From NCBI GenBank assembly GCA_947846985.1, contig CANTUZ010000005.1, positions 50,681,389 to 50,745,388 on the forward strand: 64,000 nt of DNA. The letters run 5' to 3'. Source of the DNA: Fratercula arctica. Lineage: Eukaryota; Chordata; Aves; Charadriiformes; Alcidae. Every line of letters begins with the position of its first letter. The first letter of the stretch is position 1. A model generated the notes under the pieces. It was not told the origin of the DNA and did not search any database. It saw nothing but the letters and a program-made list of their open reading frames with translations. A program made the position numbers and the translations under genes. Positions 13,349 through 25,380 of the stretch are shown here, piece by piece.

Positions 13349-15000
13349 TTAATCTCACCATCTGAATCCTTCACTTATTCTGATTCTCATTCCTGGTTAC
13401 TGTCTAATGGAACATTTTAATTACTGCTTATTCCAATTCTAGAGGCGTATGCAGAATAACAAACTTGAAACATTTCCAGCCACTCTAGATTAAGTTTCTC
13501 TTCATCCAGTTGTTCTTTCAATGTTCCTATGAGTGCTACAGTAATAACTCCCATATGACCTATCCTTCAAAAGCAATAAACAACAACAGGATATGTAGGA
13601 AAAAAAAAACCCACATCTTGTGAAACACACACTTATCAGACTTTATAAATATCATAATTTTTGGAAAAGCTGGATGAAGCATGCAACTTGCAAATTTAGA
13701 ACAGGAATCTTTTTCATGTAAATGTGCTGCTCATCTATTTTTCCTTAGGAAAGAACCAGTAAAAAAATATGAACAAAATTTAGTTTGAACAGGCAAAACC
13801 CTCACGTATTGTTTATTGCTAGTTTTATTTTAAAGAATAAATATCTGCATTGCCTGGCTTTTCATCCCTTTGAAGCAAGGCAAAGATAGTTTTTACCAAA
13901 GTTATTCCTTCAAATGCATTGTTAATCTGACTAATAAGCACTTACGTTCCCAATTAATTGAAGTTACAATCTTTGTTACAGATGAGAGTTCTCCTTTCAC
14001 TGAAAGTGGTGTATGAAAGGGCTAAGCCCTTGACTTCGGTGTACTTCAGTGCACCTGTATTCTTTATTCTCCCTTGACTGGTTTCCTGGGACTGTCAGTT
14101 CCCTCAAAGAGAAAAAAGGTTCGCACAGATTAAGACTTCGCCAAGCCTCCCTGCCAACCCACTGCCTACTTCCAAATTTTATACAACCATGAGGAAAGGC
14201 TTCTTAGCTTCTGTAGGAAAGAAAATGGGCATTACTGCCCAGAGTTATAATGCTTCTTTTTAATTTTATTTTTTGTCTTCTTTAGGTACCTGTGGAAAGA
14301 GACATTTCTGTTAGGAATGTATGTGACTGAATATAAAATTCCATTTTCACAGGTGATATTCAAATCGGATCATTATTACCATTTTTTCCAGTAAAATTTA
14401 AGTAGTTGTCTACGTATAGAAAAGGAGCACAAACACATTAGCAATTTAATTCTTGCAAACTGTTTTTAAAAACATTGGCTATCTCCCAGTTGCTTATTTG
14501 TCTGCTTTTCTCCATATTACTTGGATATACTTAGGCAAAAAAAGTAAAAGTGAAATAATGATTGTGTGATTGAAAGAAGGTAACAAAATACTAAGTAGAT
14601 GTGAGGAAATTTGAAAATTAAAGGAGGGGAAAATCTCATACTCATCAAATGCAAACTAAAATGTTTGTTTGCATTTTGATTTGGCAGGCTATTTTTCCAT
14701 ACACATTAAGGACTTCAGAGTACTGGTCCAAAATTTTTTTTCATTGTCACTTTTGATTGAGTTCAGGCAAGCTTCTTTCCCCTTTCCAACATGTTCTTCT
14801 TATATGCAGGGAGAGTGTCCGTTAAAATGGTCTGAGTCCTGTGAATTTGTCAGTGAATTTTAAATTTTTCCTACAAAAAATATTTAATCTTAGTAACAGA
14901 ATGAATTTTTGAAATTTGAAAAATGTAAAAAGGGTAAAGCTTTGTTTGTTTTCACTTAATCTAGGGTATTCTTACCTTTTGCATTATTTTCAAATTTTTT

Positions 15001-15046
15001 TCCATATGAAGAAAGGTTAATTTTCCATATGAAGAAAGGTTAATTT
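15001..15046. repeat. Perfect tandem duplication of 23 bp
   Basis: Two adjacent identical 23-bp units beginning TCCATATGAAGAAAGG. No flanking mobile element is seen; replication slippage is the simplest cause. Confidence 0.92.
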
Positions 15047-15100
15047 TGAAAATCTGAAGAATCTAAGGAAGCTAGAATAGTATGGCTAGGGATTCAAAAT

Positions 15101-15143
15101 AAAAAAAAAAAACAAAACCAAAACAAAACAAAACAAAACAAAC
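15101..15143. repeat. (AAAAC)n microsatellite after an A run
   Basis: A 12-base A run leads into several AAAAC units with one irregular unit. It resembles a decayed poly(A) in form, but no retroelement body was identified upstream. Confidence 0.9.
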
Positions 15144-16468
15144 CAGGATTATTTGATCCTGTTTAGGATGTAGGGAAGAAGGGGGAAACCAAACATGAAC
15201 ACTTTTAAAAACCTGAAATAACAAACAATTTCTGATTTGGAAGTGTTTAATTTCAATCTTATTAAAAAAAAAAAAAATACGTCTATCTAATCACATCTAT
15301 TATATCTAATTCACTAGGTGTTTTTCGACAAAGCTAAGGACATTTTATGAAGTACAACTTTCTCATATGAAAAACTTGATCCAGCTCTCAGTGCTGTAGA
15401 GTATCTGTGGCTTAAGATGGCTACCAGTTCTGTCATAATGTCTGGGCACTTTAACAATGTTTTCACATTGCTTGTTAGAAATGGAGAGCTCATTCAGATG
15501 TAAATCTTGAAAAAAAAAAAAAATTCAGTTCGAGTTACATGTCTCATTGAAATTCTACTTTCATGTTTTCAATGTGTAGCTTCTGTATTTCAGTTGAACT
15601 AAGAGCTAGACATTCACAGGCAAGCAGACTGGCATCCCAGAGCGATATATTAATATTAAGCCTAGTTTACTCATAAGGCCTGTTTCACTGTTGTGCTCCT
15701 GGAGCAAAAACTTATCACATCTTTAAGGGACATGCATAATGGCTTTGCAGTAGGGGGGGTGTAAAAAAAATCTTGCCTGCTCATTGTCCAACCTAAAAGG
15801 AAGAATGCCAAATGGGAAAGGCATAATCCTGGTGGCAGCAATGTGTTGCCAGTAGGTCAGCCATACCCTTCACAGAGTCAGAGGCTGCTCTAGCAAGCTG
15901 TCCATCTAGAACGCTCCTTTTGCTGCAGCAGGTGGGAACAGAGCACATCTAATTAACTAACAATTTGCTTATCAAAAGCTGTGGTAAGTGAAGTGCTATA
16001 TGATTATATGATAATACATTTGCTTCTCTATCTGATCTCCACCTGCTCAGAACAGGATGGTACAGATAAATTATTTTTGGTCATGAATATCCTTAGGAGA
16101 GAGAGATATTGCTTGCTGAACTATTCTTCATTTTATTCCTGTAACTAAGCTACCACTATTTCTCATGGCAAATATCAAACTATCTTGGATGCACTGCATG
16201 CTAAAAGGAGTTACCAAAACTGGCAAACTCTTAATATTATTTTGTGCCATCGTATTTTCTCTTGATTTTAGGATCCTCTGCAATAGAAACATAGAAAAGC
16301 AGTAACAATTCAAATTCCAAAGTCTTCCTAATGTGCCCTAATGTGTCTGCTGTAGGTGAAGGCTTTTCTATTATTCCCATATAATTTTTCCAGAGAAAAA
16401 TACCTAGTTCACTTTTCCAATTTGTTGTGTCACACAACCCCAGAAGCGCAGACAGTCCTTAATTCTGT

Positions 16469-16500
16469 ACTTTAAGTGATGTTGCAACATCGCTTAAAGT
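16469..16500. repeat. Near-perfect 32-bp palindrome
   Basis: The 16 bases at 16469-16484 and the 16 at 16485-16500 are reverse complements at 15 of 16 positions with no spacer. The one mismatch is A against G. Confidence 0.9.
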
Positions 16501-19500
16501 GATTTCTGCATTTAATTTAATTAAAATTTTGCTGTTATAATCCCTACAGCTATTCCTGAACATCAGATGGTGAAAGCTAAGTTGTGTTAATTGGGCCTGG
16601 TGTATGGAGTAATGTGACATCTGGCTTGACAGTATCAGTGCATCTGAGAGCTCAGGGCAAGGCAGAGCTTCTAAGGTGTCTGACATCTAGGTATGGTTCT
16701 GCTCCCCTTGCACCATGAGGGGACTTTATAGCTCTTCTTTCCATCAGTACACAGTTTTTCATAGTGCTTAATGAGATATGGACACTATTTATAGTGTTTT
16801 GCCTGTTTTATTGGTTGTGTGTGAGGTAGAGCAAGTATTTATATTTTACGTCTGTTTTTGACAGAGGTTTTGGCTTAAAGCTTGTTCAGTATTTAACAGC
16901 ACTAAGTGTGCTGAGAGAGGTGCAGTTTTAGATTGTATGGCATAATGTACTGCCATACTTACATATGTATATATATATATGTCGTGTTTGATACAAAATT
17001 AGGATGGTAGTTGCTTATGTCCTTCTATCTTCTCCCAGAAGATAACTGGTTAATCACAATTTAATGCCTGGACATATCAGTAACTGTTATATATAATGTA
17101 AAATGATTGAATAATAAAATATGGTTAGTAATGCAATTGGATTCCCTGCTGTTAGCTAGAAAGGGAGGAGGAAGTGGAAGTAGAGAAAGAAGGTGAAAAG
17201 GTTAGTAGTGAATACAGAACATGGTGAGAGAATTAACTTTTTTCCTTGAATAGCCGAGCACACATTTTTTGTTGAGTATTAAAGATTTGACAGAAAGCTT
17301 ATTTTTGCTTATTGGAAGTGCAGCTTCCCAAATGTTGGGAGAATGCCTGAATTGACTTCAATCTTTGGGATATCATTACATTTCCATATGAATCAAAATG
17401 CGTAGACAGTTCTTCAGAATGGATTTTTGTATAGCCAGTGTTCCCTTTGCCTTATGTACTGTAACAAAATACGTTAAATCAATGATGTGGTGGTTAGACT
17501 GTGCAGAGGAGACACTACTACACACTTTTCCTCTGACTTAGAAGAAATAATTTAATTTTCTTGAGCTTCCGAGTGTACCTCTATAGGACTACAAATGTCC
17601 ACAGTCCTTTAGGACACTTGAAAAATCATACTTTTTCTCTGTCGACAGCTGATGAGAGGATTGTAAAGGTTAGCAAATTCTTTTGATAAACCCGGCAGGG
17701 TATTTTGAGCCCATACTCTGCGTTGTCATCTGTGGTAGGGGCTAAGTAAAACTGATGCATGTTCAAAAGCCATCATCTTGGCTGGTACCAGACATTGAAT
17801 TGAGGGCTTGTTCAATAGTAAAAGTATCAGTTCCAAAACCTTAACTAAAAAGCTAGGCTGTTGTGCTGAAAGTCTAATAGGATTGCATTTTAATGTTTTG
17901 ACTGGACACACATGATAATACATAATTAGAGCCAAGCAATTTAATTTTATTTAATCTCTTGTATAGTATGTTCCTTTGAAAAGTGTGTTAAAGGTGTTTT
18001 GAAACAACTAGTAAATTTGGGTTGAGATGTTGACTAATTTCACCTAAATAAAATTTGTGGAGACTTTTCAGTTGGCTGTCTTCTGCAGAGCACAATCTGT
18101 CTCATTGAGCCTATTCTGAGTAAAATCTTGTTAGCAGACACAGTTCCTACGATTTTGAACTTTATATGGTAAGTCAGTCTAGCTGTAATTTTGCATTTTT
18201 TTGTTTGAGCTACAGTTTGAGCACTGCTTGCTCAAATCATAGATTCCTTATGTAAAAATGGAATCATGCTTATCAATGTACCGGTTAATGTATACAATTT
18301 GGTTTTAAATATTTAGCTACCATTAACTATGTCCTTAATATTTATTGTTCAGTTCATAAAGGTAAGTATTGTAGAACTAATTTTGTGTTCATTGTGTGTC
18401 TCTGATAATGGAGAAAGGGTAGCAGCAATTTATATCAACAGACAACCTACAGAATCATTAAAAACACCATTCAGGATGTGACTTATGAAAGGGACAATTG
18501 CAGCAGGCAGATTTTTCATTTTCTCCTGCTTTAGGTCTCATTGTTTTGCAACAAGATGATGTATTATCAAGGGTAAGACAATTTATTCACATACTGTGTT
18601 TTACACATGAGATTTGTCATTATTTAGGTGTGATTGTATCAGCTTGATTTGTACTGATAGTACATTATGTTAACAGTAGTCCTATTAGAACAGAATGGGA
18701 GAAATAACAGAATGAAATCCTTACTGTGTGCCTGAACTCCTAACGCATGGCAGTAAGTATGTGAAAACTAATACAAACATTGAGTTACTCATTTATGGAA
18801 ACTTCTCCTGGGGCAACTTCACAAGTGTTCTTTCCTGTTAAAGCTTCACAGAGGATAGGGTTAACCTTCGCACAGCTGCGGGCTTCGCTTAGAAGAGTAG
18901 TACAGATGCAGAGCAGCCCCATGCGTGCCAGGGGACATTTCATACCGTCTTGCACAAGACCGAAATTATGGTCAGAAATATCCATGTTCCCACAGCTATC
19001 TAGCCTCATGACCTCCTCTCATGTCCCTTTCTATCATACCAAAATTGAATCCTTTATGTATTGTTGTGATCTTTCAGTAAATCCAAATTGGTCTCAAAAC
19101 AACTATCAAGAAAACAGGGAGAATGATATAGCACGTGCAACTGCTAGTCAGGAAACAAGTGTTCCACGTTTTCAGATTTCTGAAGAGTAATAAATGTCAC
19201 TTGAAATACAGATAATATTTATAAAACCAGAGCAAGATGTCCTAACAAAATTTTCCATTTTTAAATTGACACATACTGTATCGTTTTCAGCAAGCAAATA
19301 CACATCTTTGCTTTCCTCCCTCTCCATTGTATTTCTGTGAGACAGCCTTGCTGCAGCTGTGATTCAAGACACCACAGTTCTTTTCCTGAGTCACAAAAAC
19401 ATTGCAACAATCATCTGTTCAGAAATAGGAGAAGCTGAAAGGCACATTGTTAACGCTTACTTCTACTCAAATTTTTGTTTCTTCCTGGTATCTCATATGT

Positions 19501-21565
19501 CAAGATTGCCCTGATTCCAATTCACAAATTTTGCATGGTAAAACAAGCTCACGATCAATATATAGAACAGATATGGACCCTAAGTTTGGATAATTCATCT
19601 CTGCTCTGCTATTTTAGACTTTTGAATCTTCATTAGTGACCTGGAAACCTCACAAAAATAGCCACTTGATCAATGACAGATGAGATAATCATTATTAAGA
19701 TGGAAACTTTCCCTCAAGAGCTCTTCAAATAGCTTTTTGTTAATCACTTCCTCACCAACATTGGAAAAAGGAAGTTAATTTACACAGAAATGGCAAATAA
19801 ATGGAAATACGGAAGTTTGCACAAAGATTGTGGAAGTTATCTAAGCTTTTGCTGAAAAGATGGGAAGGAAGAACATTGTACTATTCAGTCTCAATGAGTT
19901 CATTAATCCCTAGTGGACATCTAATACAAATATACAGGTCCACACCAAAAGCTGAAAAAACTCTCATTGCTGTTTGGGACAAATGTAGGAGTAGCTGCTG
20001 TTAGAGAGTAAAAGTTGTTTTTTATTCCATTTATTCATATCGGCTTTAGGGGTTAATAATCTGCTCATTTGAAGCTGTTAGGCTGAATCAGTATACATTA
20101 GCGCCTCAGATATATATTTTTTTAAACAAGTGGATTAAAGACCTTGGTATTCTACCTTATGCTAAACTGCATGTGTTATTATTGTAAGGATAATTGGCTG
20201 TATATCCCCACTTTACAGTAGGCATTCAATAGCAGATGGTGCCTTGATGTCTCATTTTTCAAAAATATAGTAGATTACACTCACTAGTATGCTATAGAGT
20301 ATCATCATAAATAATTGCCACTAGAGGAGTTGGCAAATTAAAAACATATATTATGACATGCATTTCCATAGGATTTGAAATGGCTCCTACCTATTCAGAG
20401 GGAACTTGTAAAGTGCTGTAGAGTACTTTGAAATACAAGATGTTACATATTAATAATTGCTCTTATAATATTTTTGTCTGCCTATTACTAGACTGTATTT
20501 TTCCTCTAACTTGCCTGTGAGATATTCATGTCACACTGCATCTTTATTTCTAGAGCTCTCAGTTGCAGGGTTTAAATCATTCTTTAAGGTTTATTCATTT
20601 GGCTTTGCCTTTTAATTGTATGCTCTTATATTTAATTAAGCTTTCTGTGGCATCCGCTCCAGAAGTGCTATATAAATGTTATGATTCATACAGTTATGAA
20701 TTATAAATATTTTGTTCCAGGAAAAATCAACACACAGAACTGCCAACACCTACACATAACTAGGAGAGCCACAAAATGCCTGAAGTTGAAAGTGTATACA
20801 ATTTGGTTTTAAATGTAAAACTTTTCCAGTCTTTGTGAAACAAAGTTAGAAAACGGTGGACCTATTTCGTACTATTTAATTCTCATTATATCCCTTAATT
20901 TGTTTTAACATTAATGTAGTAACTATTTGAAGACCTGGTGCATTGTTTCCCTCTGGACCATGTAGAAATATCATTTCGTCCTTCAAGTGGGCTGGCAGTA
21001 AACTTTTTGCAAATGACAGTGATTGAATTGTTTGATTTCTGATAAACAGTACCTGAGTGCTGTTTATTTGCCCCAGTGACTGAAATGAGGGCTACGCCAC
21101 TGCTTCCTAGGACTTGAAAGCTCACAGGTAGCTTCAAATACTATCTTGTACTTACGCATGTGCTTGTGATACCTGATTTCTTGCCCTGATTTTGCTGTGA
21201 AGTTCCAGACAGATATTGACAACCATGAAGACACCCAATGCTTTTTACTGTATTGTCCTATACAATCTGGATTTAACATTCATAACACTTCTCATGTCAA
21301 CATCAGCTGCTATGCCCATAGAGTAAGAAAATCACACCATAGAATGTAAACCCTTAAAACACTATTGTGTTTGACAGGGGTCTTCAGCTTACTTTTGGCT
21401 GTTCACCTGCTTTAGAAGACTCTCAGTGCTATCATAAATGGAGGATCACAAATGTAGTCTCTGACAGCAGCTTCTCCTGACTGCTAATGTACAACTTGCA
21501 GACATACAGCTGAAGTTTTCATGTGTACCATGGAATCACAGAATGGTAGGGGTTGAAAGGGACCT

Positions 21566-21961
21566 TGTACTTATTCCGGCGGGCATAGGGTTAATTTTCA
21601 CAAGGAGAAGGGATGGGACACAGCCACATTCACTGACCCAAACTACCCAAAGGGGTATTTGATAACATGTGATGCCATGCTCAGTATGTAGCCAGGGGAG
21701 CTGGCAGTAATCACTGCTTGGGAGTGGGCTGGGCTTCAGGTTCCAGTCAGTGGGTGTGGTACATTAATCATGTTTTGTCTATTCCTTTATCAGTATTATT
21801 GTTGTTGCTTTCCTCTTTCCTTCGCTGTTTTGCTAAACTGCCTTTATCTCAAACCATGAGTTTTGCCTTTTTCTTCTGATTCTCCCCCTGTCCCACTGCT
21901 GGGGGGAGTAAGTGAAAAGACCGCATTGTTCTTTATTGCTGGCTGGGGCTAAATCATGACA
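21566..21961 (+). mobile_element. Solo LTR (avian ERV, short subfamily) inside CR1 copy 2
   Basis: A 396-bp LTR begins TGTACTT and ends CATGACA, directly flanked by GACCT at 21561-21565 and 21962-21966. Removing the LTR and one GACCT gives continuous CR1 3' sequence, which fixes both ends. The 5-bp duplication is typical of class III (ERVL-like) retroviruses, though other classes can also produce it. Internal landmarks shared with the provirus LTRs at 37-40 kb are a GTTAATTTTC block near the 5' end, GGGACACAGCC, the AAAGGGGTATTTGATA / CATGATGCTCAG-like region, and the TTTATCTCAAACCATGAGTTTT block. The TATA position reads AGTATGTAG, so the core promoter looks decayed. No internal retroviral sequence remains, so LTR-LTR recombination removed it. 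Confidence 0.93.
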
Positions 21962-21994
21962 GACCTCTAGAGATCATCTAGTCCAGCCCCCCCT

Positions 21995-24190
21995 GCCGAA
22001 GCGGGTTCACCTAGAGCAGGTTGCACAGGATTGTGTCCAGGTGTGTTCTGAATATCTCCAGAGAAGGAGACTCCACCACCTCTCTGGGCAGCCTGTTCCA
22101 GTGCTCTGCCACCCTCAAAGTAAAGAAGTTTTTCCTCATGTTGAGATCCAATTTCCTGTGTTCCAGTTTGTGCCCATTGCTCCTTGTCCTGTTGCTGGGC
22201 ACCACTGAACAGAATCTGGGCCCATCTTCTTGACACACGCCCTTTCGATATTTATAAGAATTGATGAGATCCCCTCTGAGTCTTCTCTTCTCCAGACTAA
22301 ACAGACACAAGTCTTTCAGTTTTTTCTCATAAGAGAGATGCTTCAGTGCCCTGATCATGTTCGCAGCCCTCTGCTGGACTCTCTCCGGTAGTTCCCTGCC
22401 TTTCTTGAAGTGGGGAGCCCAGAACTGTTGGCCACATTCTTTTTAATGCACCCCAGGAGACCATTGCGCTTCTTGGCCACAAGGGCACGCTGCTGGCTCA
22501 TGGTCAACTTTTTGTCCACCAGGACTCCAAGGTTCCTCTCTGCAGAGCTGCTCTCCAGCAGGTCAGCCCCCAACCTGTACTGGTGCATGGGGTTATTCCT
22601 CCCTAGGTGCAGAACCCTACACCTGCCCTTTTTGAACTTCATCAGGTTCCTCTCCACTCAACTCTCCAGCCTGTCCAGGTCTCACTGTATGGCAGCACAG
22701 CCTTCTGGTGTGTCAGCCACTCCTCCCAGTTTCGTATCGTCAGCAAACTTGCTGGGAGTATACTCTGTCGCCTCATCCAGGTTGTTGATGAATATGTTGA
22801 ATAAGACTGGACCCAGTACTGACCCCTGGGGAGCACTGCTAGTTACAGACCTCCAACTAGACTCTGTGCCACTGATCACAACCCTCTGAGCTCTGCCATT
22901 CAGCCAGTTCTTAATCCATCTCCCTGTCCACTCATCTGAACCATACTTCCTAAGCTTAACTATGAGGATGTTATGGGAAACAGTCCTCCACTCAACCAGT
23001 CATGCCATTGTAGAAAGCTATCAGATTGGTGAATGATTTCCCCTTGATGAATCCTTATTCACCACTCCTGATTACCTTCTTCTCCTCCACATACTTAAAG
23101 ATGACATCCAGGATGAGCTGTTCCATTACCTTTCCAGGGATGGAGATGAGGCTGACTGGCCTGTAGTTTCCTGAGTCCCTCTTCTTGCCCTTTTTGAAAA
23201 CTGGCATGACACTGGCTTTCCTCTAGTCCTCAGGCACCTCTCCTGTTCTCCATGAGCTTTCAAAGATGATGGAGAGTGGCTTCACAATAACATCTGCCAG
23301 CTCCCTCAGCACTCATGGGTACATCTCATCAGGGCCCATGGATTTGTGGGTGTCAAGTTTGTCTAAATCATCTCTAATCCAATCCTCTTCCATCAAGGGA
23401 AAGTCTTCCTTTCTGCAGACTTCTTCTCTTACCTCCAGGTTCTGGGACGTAAGAGAAAAGTCCCCTCTCCTGAGGGCCGGCCTTAGCAGTAAAGACGAAA
23501 GTAAAGAAGGCGTTCAGTAACTCTGCCTTCTCTGCAGCCTCCCTCACCGGGACACCAACTTCATTCAGCAGTGGTCCCACATTTTCCTTAGTCTGCCTTT
23601 TGCTACTGATGTACTTGAAGAAGCCCTTATGGTCCTTGGCATCCCTTGCCAGATTTAATTCCAAGTTGGTCTTAGCCTTCCTTCTTGCATTTCTGCATAC
23701 TCTGACAACATTCTCATATTCCTCCCAAGCGGTCAGTTCCTTTTTCCACATTCTGTGAACTTCCTTCTCCCATTTGAGTTTTTTTCCAGAAGCTCCTTGC
23801 TCATCCATGCAGGTCTCCTCCCTCCTTTGTCTGATTTCTTGCTCCTAGGGATGTACCGATCTCGAGCTTAGAGGAAATGGTGCTTGAATATTAACCAGCT
23901 CTCTTGGACTTCTTTACCTTCTAGAGCCCTAACCCATGGCATTCATCCAAGTAGGTCTTTGAAGAGGCCAAAGTTAGCTGTCCTGAAGTCCAGGGTTGTA
24001 ATCCTACTTAATGCCTTCATTCTTCCACGCAAGATCCTGAACTCCACCGTCTCATGGCCACTGCAGCTAAGGCTGCCCCCAGCCTTCACATCCCTAACTA
24101 GTCCTTCTTTGTTTGTTAGCACAAGATCCAGCAGCGCACCTCCCCTCCTTGCTCCTCCACCACTTGTGTCAAAAAGTTGCTACCAATCGC
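21995..24190 (-). pseudogene. CR1 ORF2 remnant (copy 2), FADD motif retained
   Basis: Read on the minus strand from about 24190 downward, the content follows ORF2 of CR1. First comes a lysine-rich linker before the reverse transcriptase (23374-23808; includes NARRKAKTNLELNLARDAK and GPLLNEVG). Reverse transcriptase blocks follow, including [20 protein letters not shown] (about 22769-22828) and an intact catalytic [10 protein letters not shown] with FADD at 22736-22747. Next is a block with [19 protein letters not shown] (about 22558-22614), then the C-terminal segment with [19 protein letters not shown] and [18 protein letters not shown] (about 22030-22300). The frame is broken at several points. 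The frames at 22355-22657 and 22011-22358 are not in register, and sequence near 22430 looks shortened compared with other CR1 copies. Not functional, because it is truncated and frameshifted. Confidence 0.93.
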
Positions 24191-25151
24191 TTGCTACAAT
24201 GGCAATTGATCCGAAAGACAGATAGAAGAATGGGTTAATTCTCCTTTACCAGAAAAAGTTTGTACTTAATTTTCCTGTTTTATGTAAGATACCTTTGAAT
24301 GTTCTCATCACTGCTCAACTCACTGGCTGACAGAATTTTATCTTCAGGATTCCCTAGTTTTAAATCCATGCTATTATACTAAACACAACAAATGTTCTCA
24401 TTTTTATGGCTGACATTCAACATTTATTTGCAAGAGCTTCTTACAGACCAAGAATTAGAATACTGCATAAAGCACACGGCCACAGATCAAAAAGGATTCT
24501 ATCTGTGAAGCCCTCTGTTGTCTCTGGCAAACATAAGGCATGCCTAGGGAAAAATGCAAGAACTGGGCAAGCATAGTAGCTGGATGTGTAATGTGTGTAT
24601 TCAGTAAACACCTGCATTTAGTCCATTACATTTTCCAGTGTCTCCCTGCATCCACATAAATGCTTGCATTCTTGCACTGGAAAAGGGGATTGTCATTTCA
24701 TTCTTATCTATTCTTCCCATGCCCTTTATGCTATATAGATCTTTAGTCTTTCTTATCCTTGGTCAGGATTCATTCTATGTTCAGCCATTCATTCTATGGA
24801 AGTCATGCCACTTCCATAATAATCAGTATGACTAAAGCTACATTGTTAATTTATGAACAATGTAAATTATTGTTTTTATTCTAATAAAATAAATTCTTAT
24901 TTTTTATTCTTATAAGAAAATATAAGAAAGGGATGAGGTTAAAGAGAAATGGGAGTAAAATACAAACAAGAAATGATTCCTGGGAAAGGAAACATAACCC
25001 ACCATCCATGTGCCTCATCTAACAATAATGGAGTCTTAAATCTTAATCTAACTTTTAATTTCATATTTAATGATTCAATTTTCATATATTGTACTAATGT
25101 ACATAATTGTACTAATTGAAGCCTGAGACCCATTGACTAGCCAAATACTTA
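24191..25151. other. Unassigned AT-rich spacer between CR1 copies
   Basis: About 960 bases with no coding potential or repeat family I recognise. It contains a small inverted repeat, ACATTGTT / AACAATGT, at about 24840-24863 followed by a very AT-rich patch, and a doubled ATTGTACTAAT near 25085-25115. Confidence 0.6.
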
Positions 25152-25380
25152 GGATCATAGAATAAGTCAGGTTGGAAGGAACATGAGGAGGTATTTAGTC
25201 CACCCTAATGCTCAAAGCAAGATCAGCTGTGAGATCAGACCAAGCTGCTCAGGGCTTTGTTCAGTCTGGTCTTCAAAACCTCCAGGGATCTAGATTGCAC
25301 AACCCCCCTGGGAAACCTGTTCAAATGCCTGACTGTCCTTATGGGGAAATTTTTTTCCAGTCTGAACCCAAACCGAAACT
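25152..25380 (-). mobile_element. CR1 3' tail fragment, copy 3
   Basis: A short minus-strand CR1 end. The plus strand starts with the reversed CR1 terminus (ATCATAGAAT, then AGGTTGGAAGGAAC) and continues with CTCAAAGCAAGATCAGCTGTG, GACCAAGCTGCTCAGGGC and CTCCAGGGATCTAGATTGCACAAC, the conserved CR1 3' untranslated and downstream sequence. Only about 230 bases remain, so it is heavily 5'-truncated and non-coding. The inner limit near 25380 is approximate. Confidence 0.9.

Larger units (their letters stand above)
8663..21530. other. 12.9 kb non-coding stretch without recognised transposons
   Basis: AT-rich DNA with no CR1, LTR or DNA-transposon signature I recognise. It holds a 25-base A run (12701-12725), an (AAAAC)n tract (15101-15143), a 23-bp tandem duplication (15001-15046), a 32-bp near-palindrome (16469-16500), a hairpin (13323-13348) and a TA-rich patch near 16961-16980. 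The longest open frame (18780-19190, plus strand, 136 codons) has no recognisable family, splice context or upstream promoter. No RNA gene seen. Confidence 0.55.
21531..24190 (-). mobile_element. CR1 LINE, copy 2, interrupted by a solo LTR
   Basis: CR1 in minus orientation. The 3' terminus lies at about 21531 (the plus strand reads GGAATCACAGAATGGTAGG, the reverse of the CR1 end repeat). The body runs to about 24190, roughly 2.3 kb once the inserted LTR at 21566-21961 is removed. It includes the 3' untranslated part, the C-terminal region, the reverse transcriptase and part of the stretch between endonuclease and reverse transcriptase. The 5' end, with the endonuclease and ORF1, is missing. 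The sequence is less decayed than copy 1 and belongs to a different subfamily by its reading-frame content. The exact 5' boundary is uncertain by about 50 bases. Confidence 0.95.

Noticed and set aside
18780..19190. 136-codon plus-strand open frame and a 74-codon minus-strand frame (18785-19009) with seven cysteines and a short GLVQDGMKC stretch reminiscent of ADAM proteins
   Set aside because: The likeness is limited to nine residues and the cysteine spacing after it does not follow ADAM domains. A stop lies just upstream of the minus-strand start, and no splice acceptor or donor frames the segment. Both strands are open, which points to chance.
20660..20690. AGAAGTGCTATATAAATG, similar to the tail of ancient amniote SINEs
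   Set aside because: Too short and without a recognisable tRNA-like head or repeat tail.
22410..22889. 159-codon plus-strand open frame, among the longest in the window
   Set aside because: It is the antisense of the CR1 copy 2 reverse transcriptase, whose minus-strand reading has recognisable motifs. The same applies to 8094-8567 minus, 7424-7789 minus and 23884-24225 plus.
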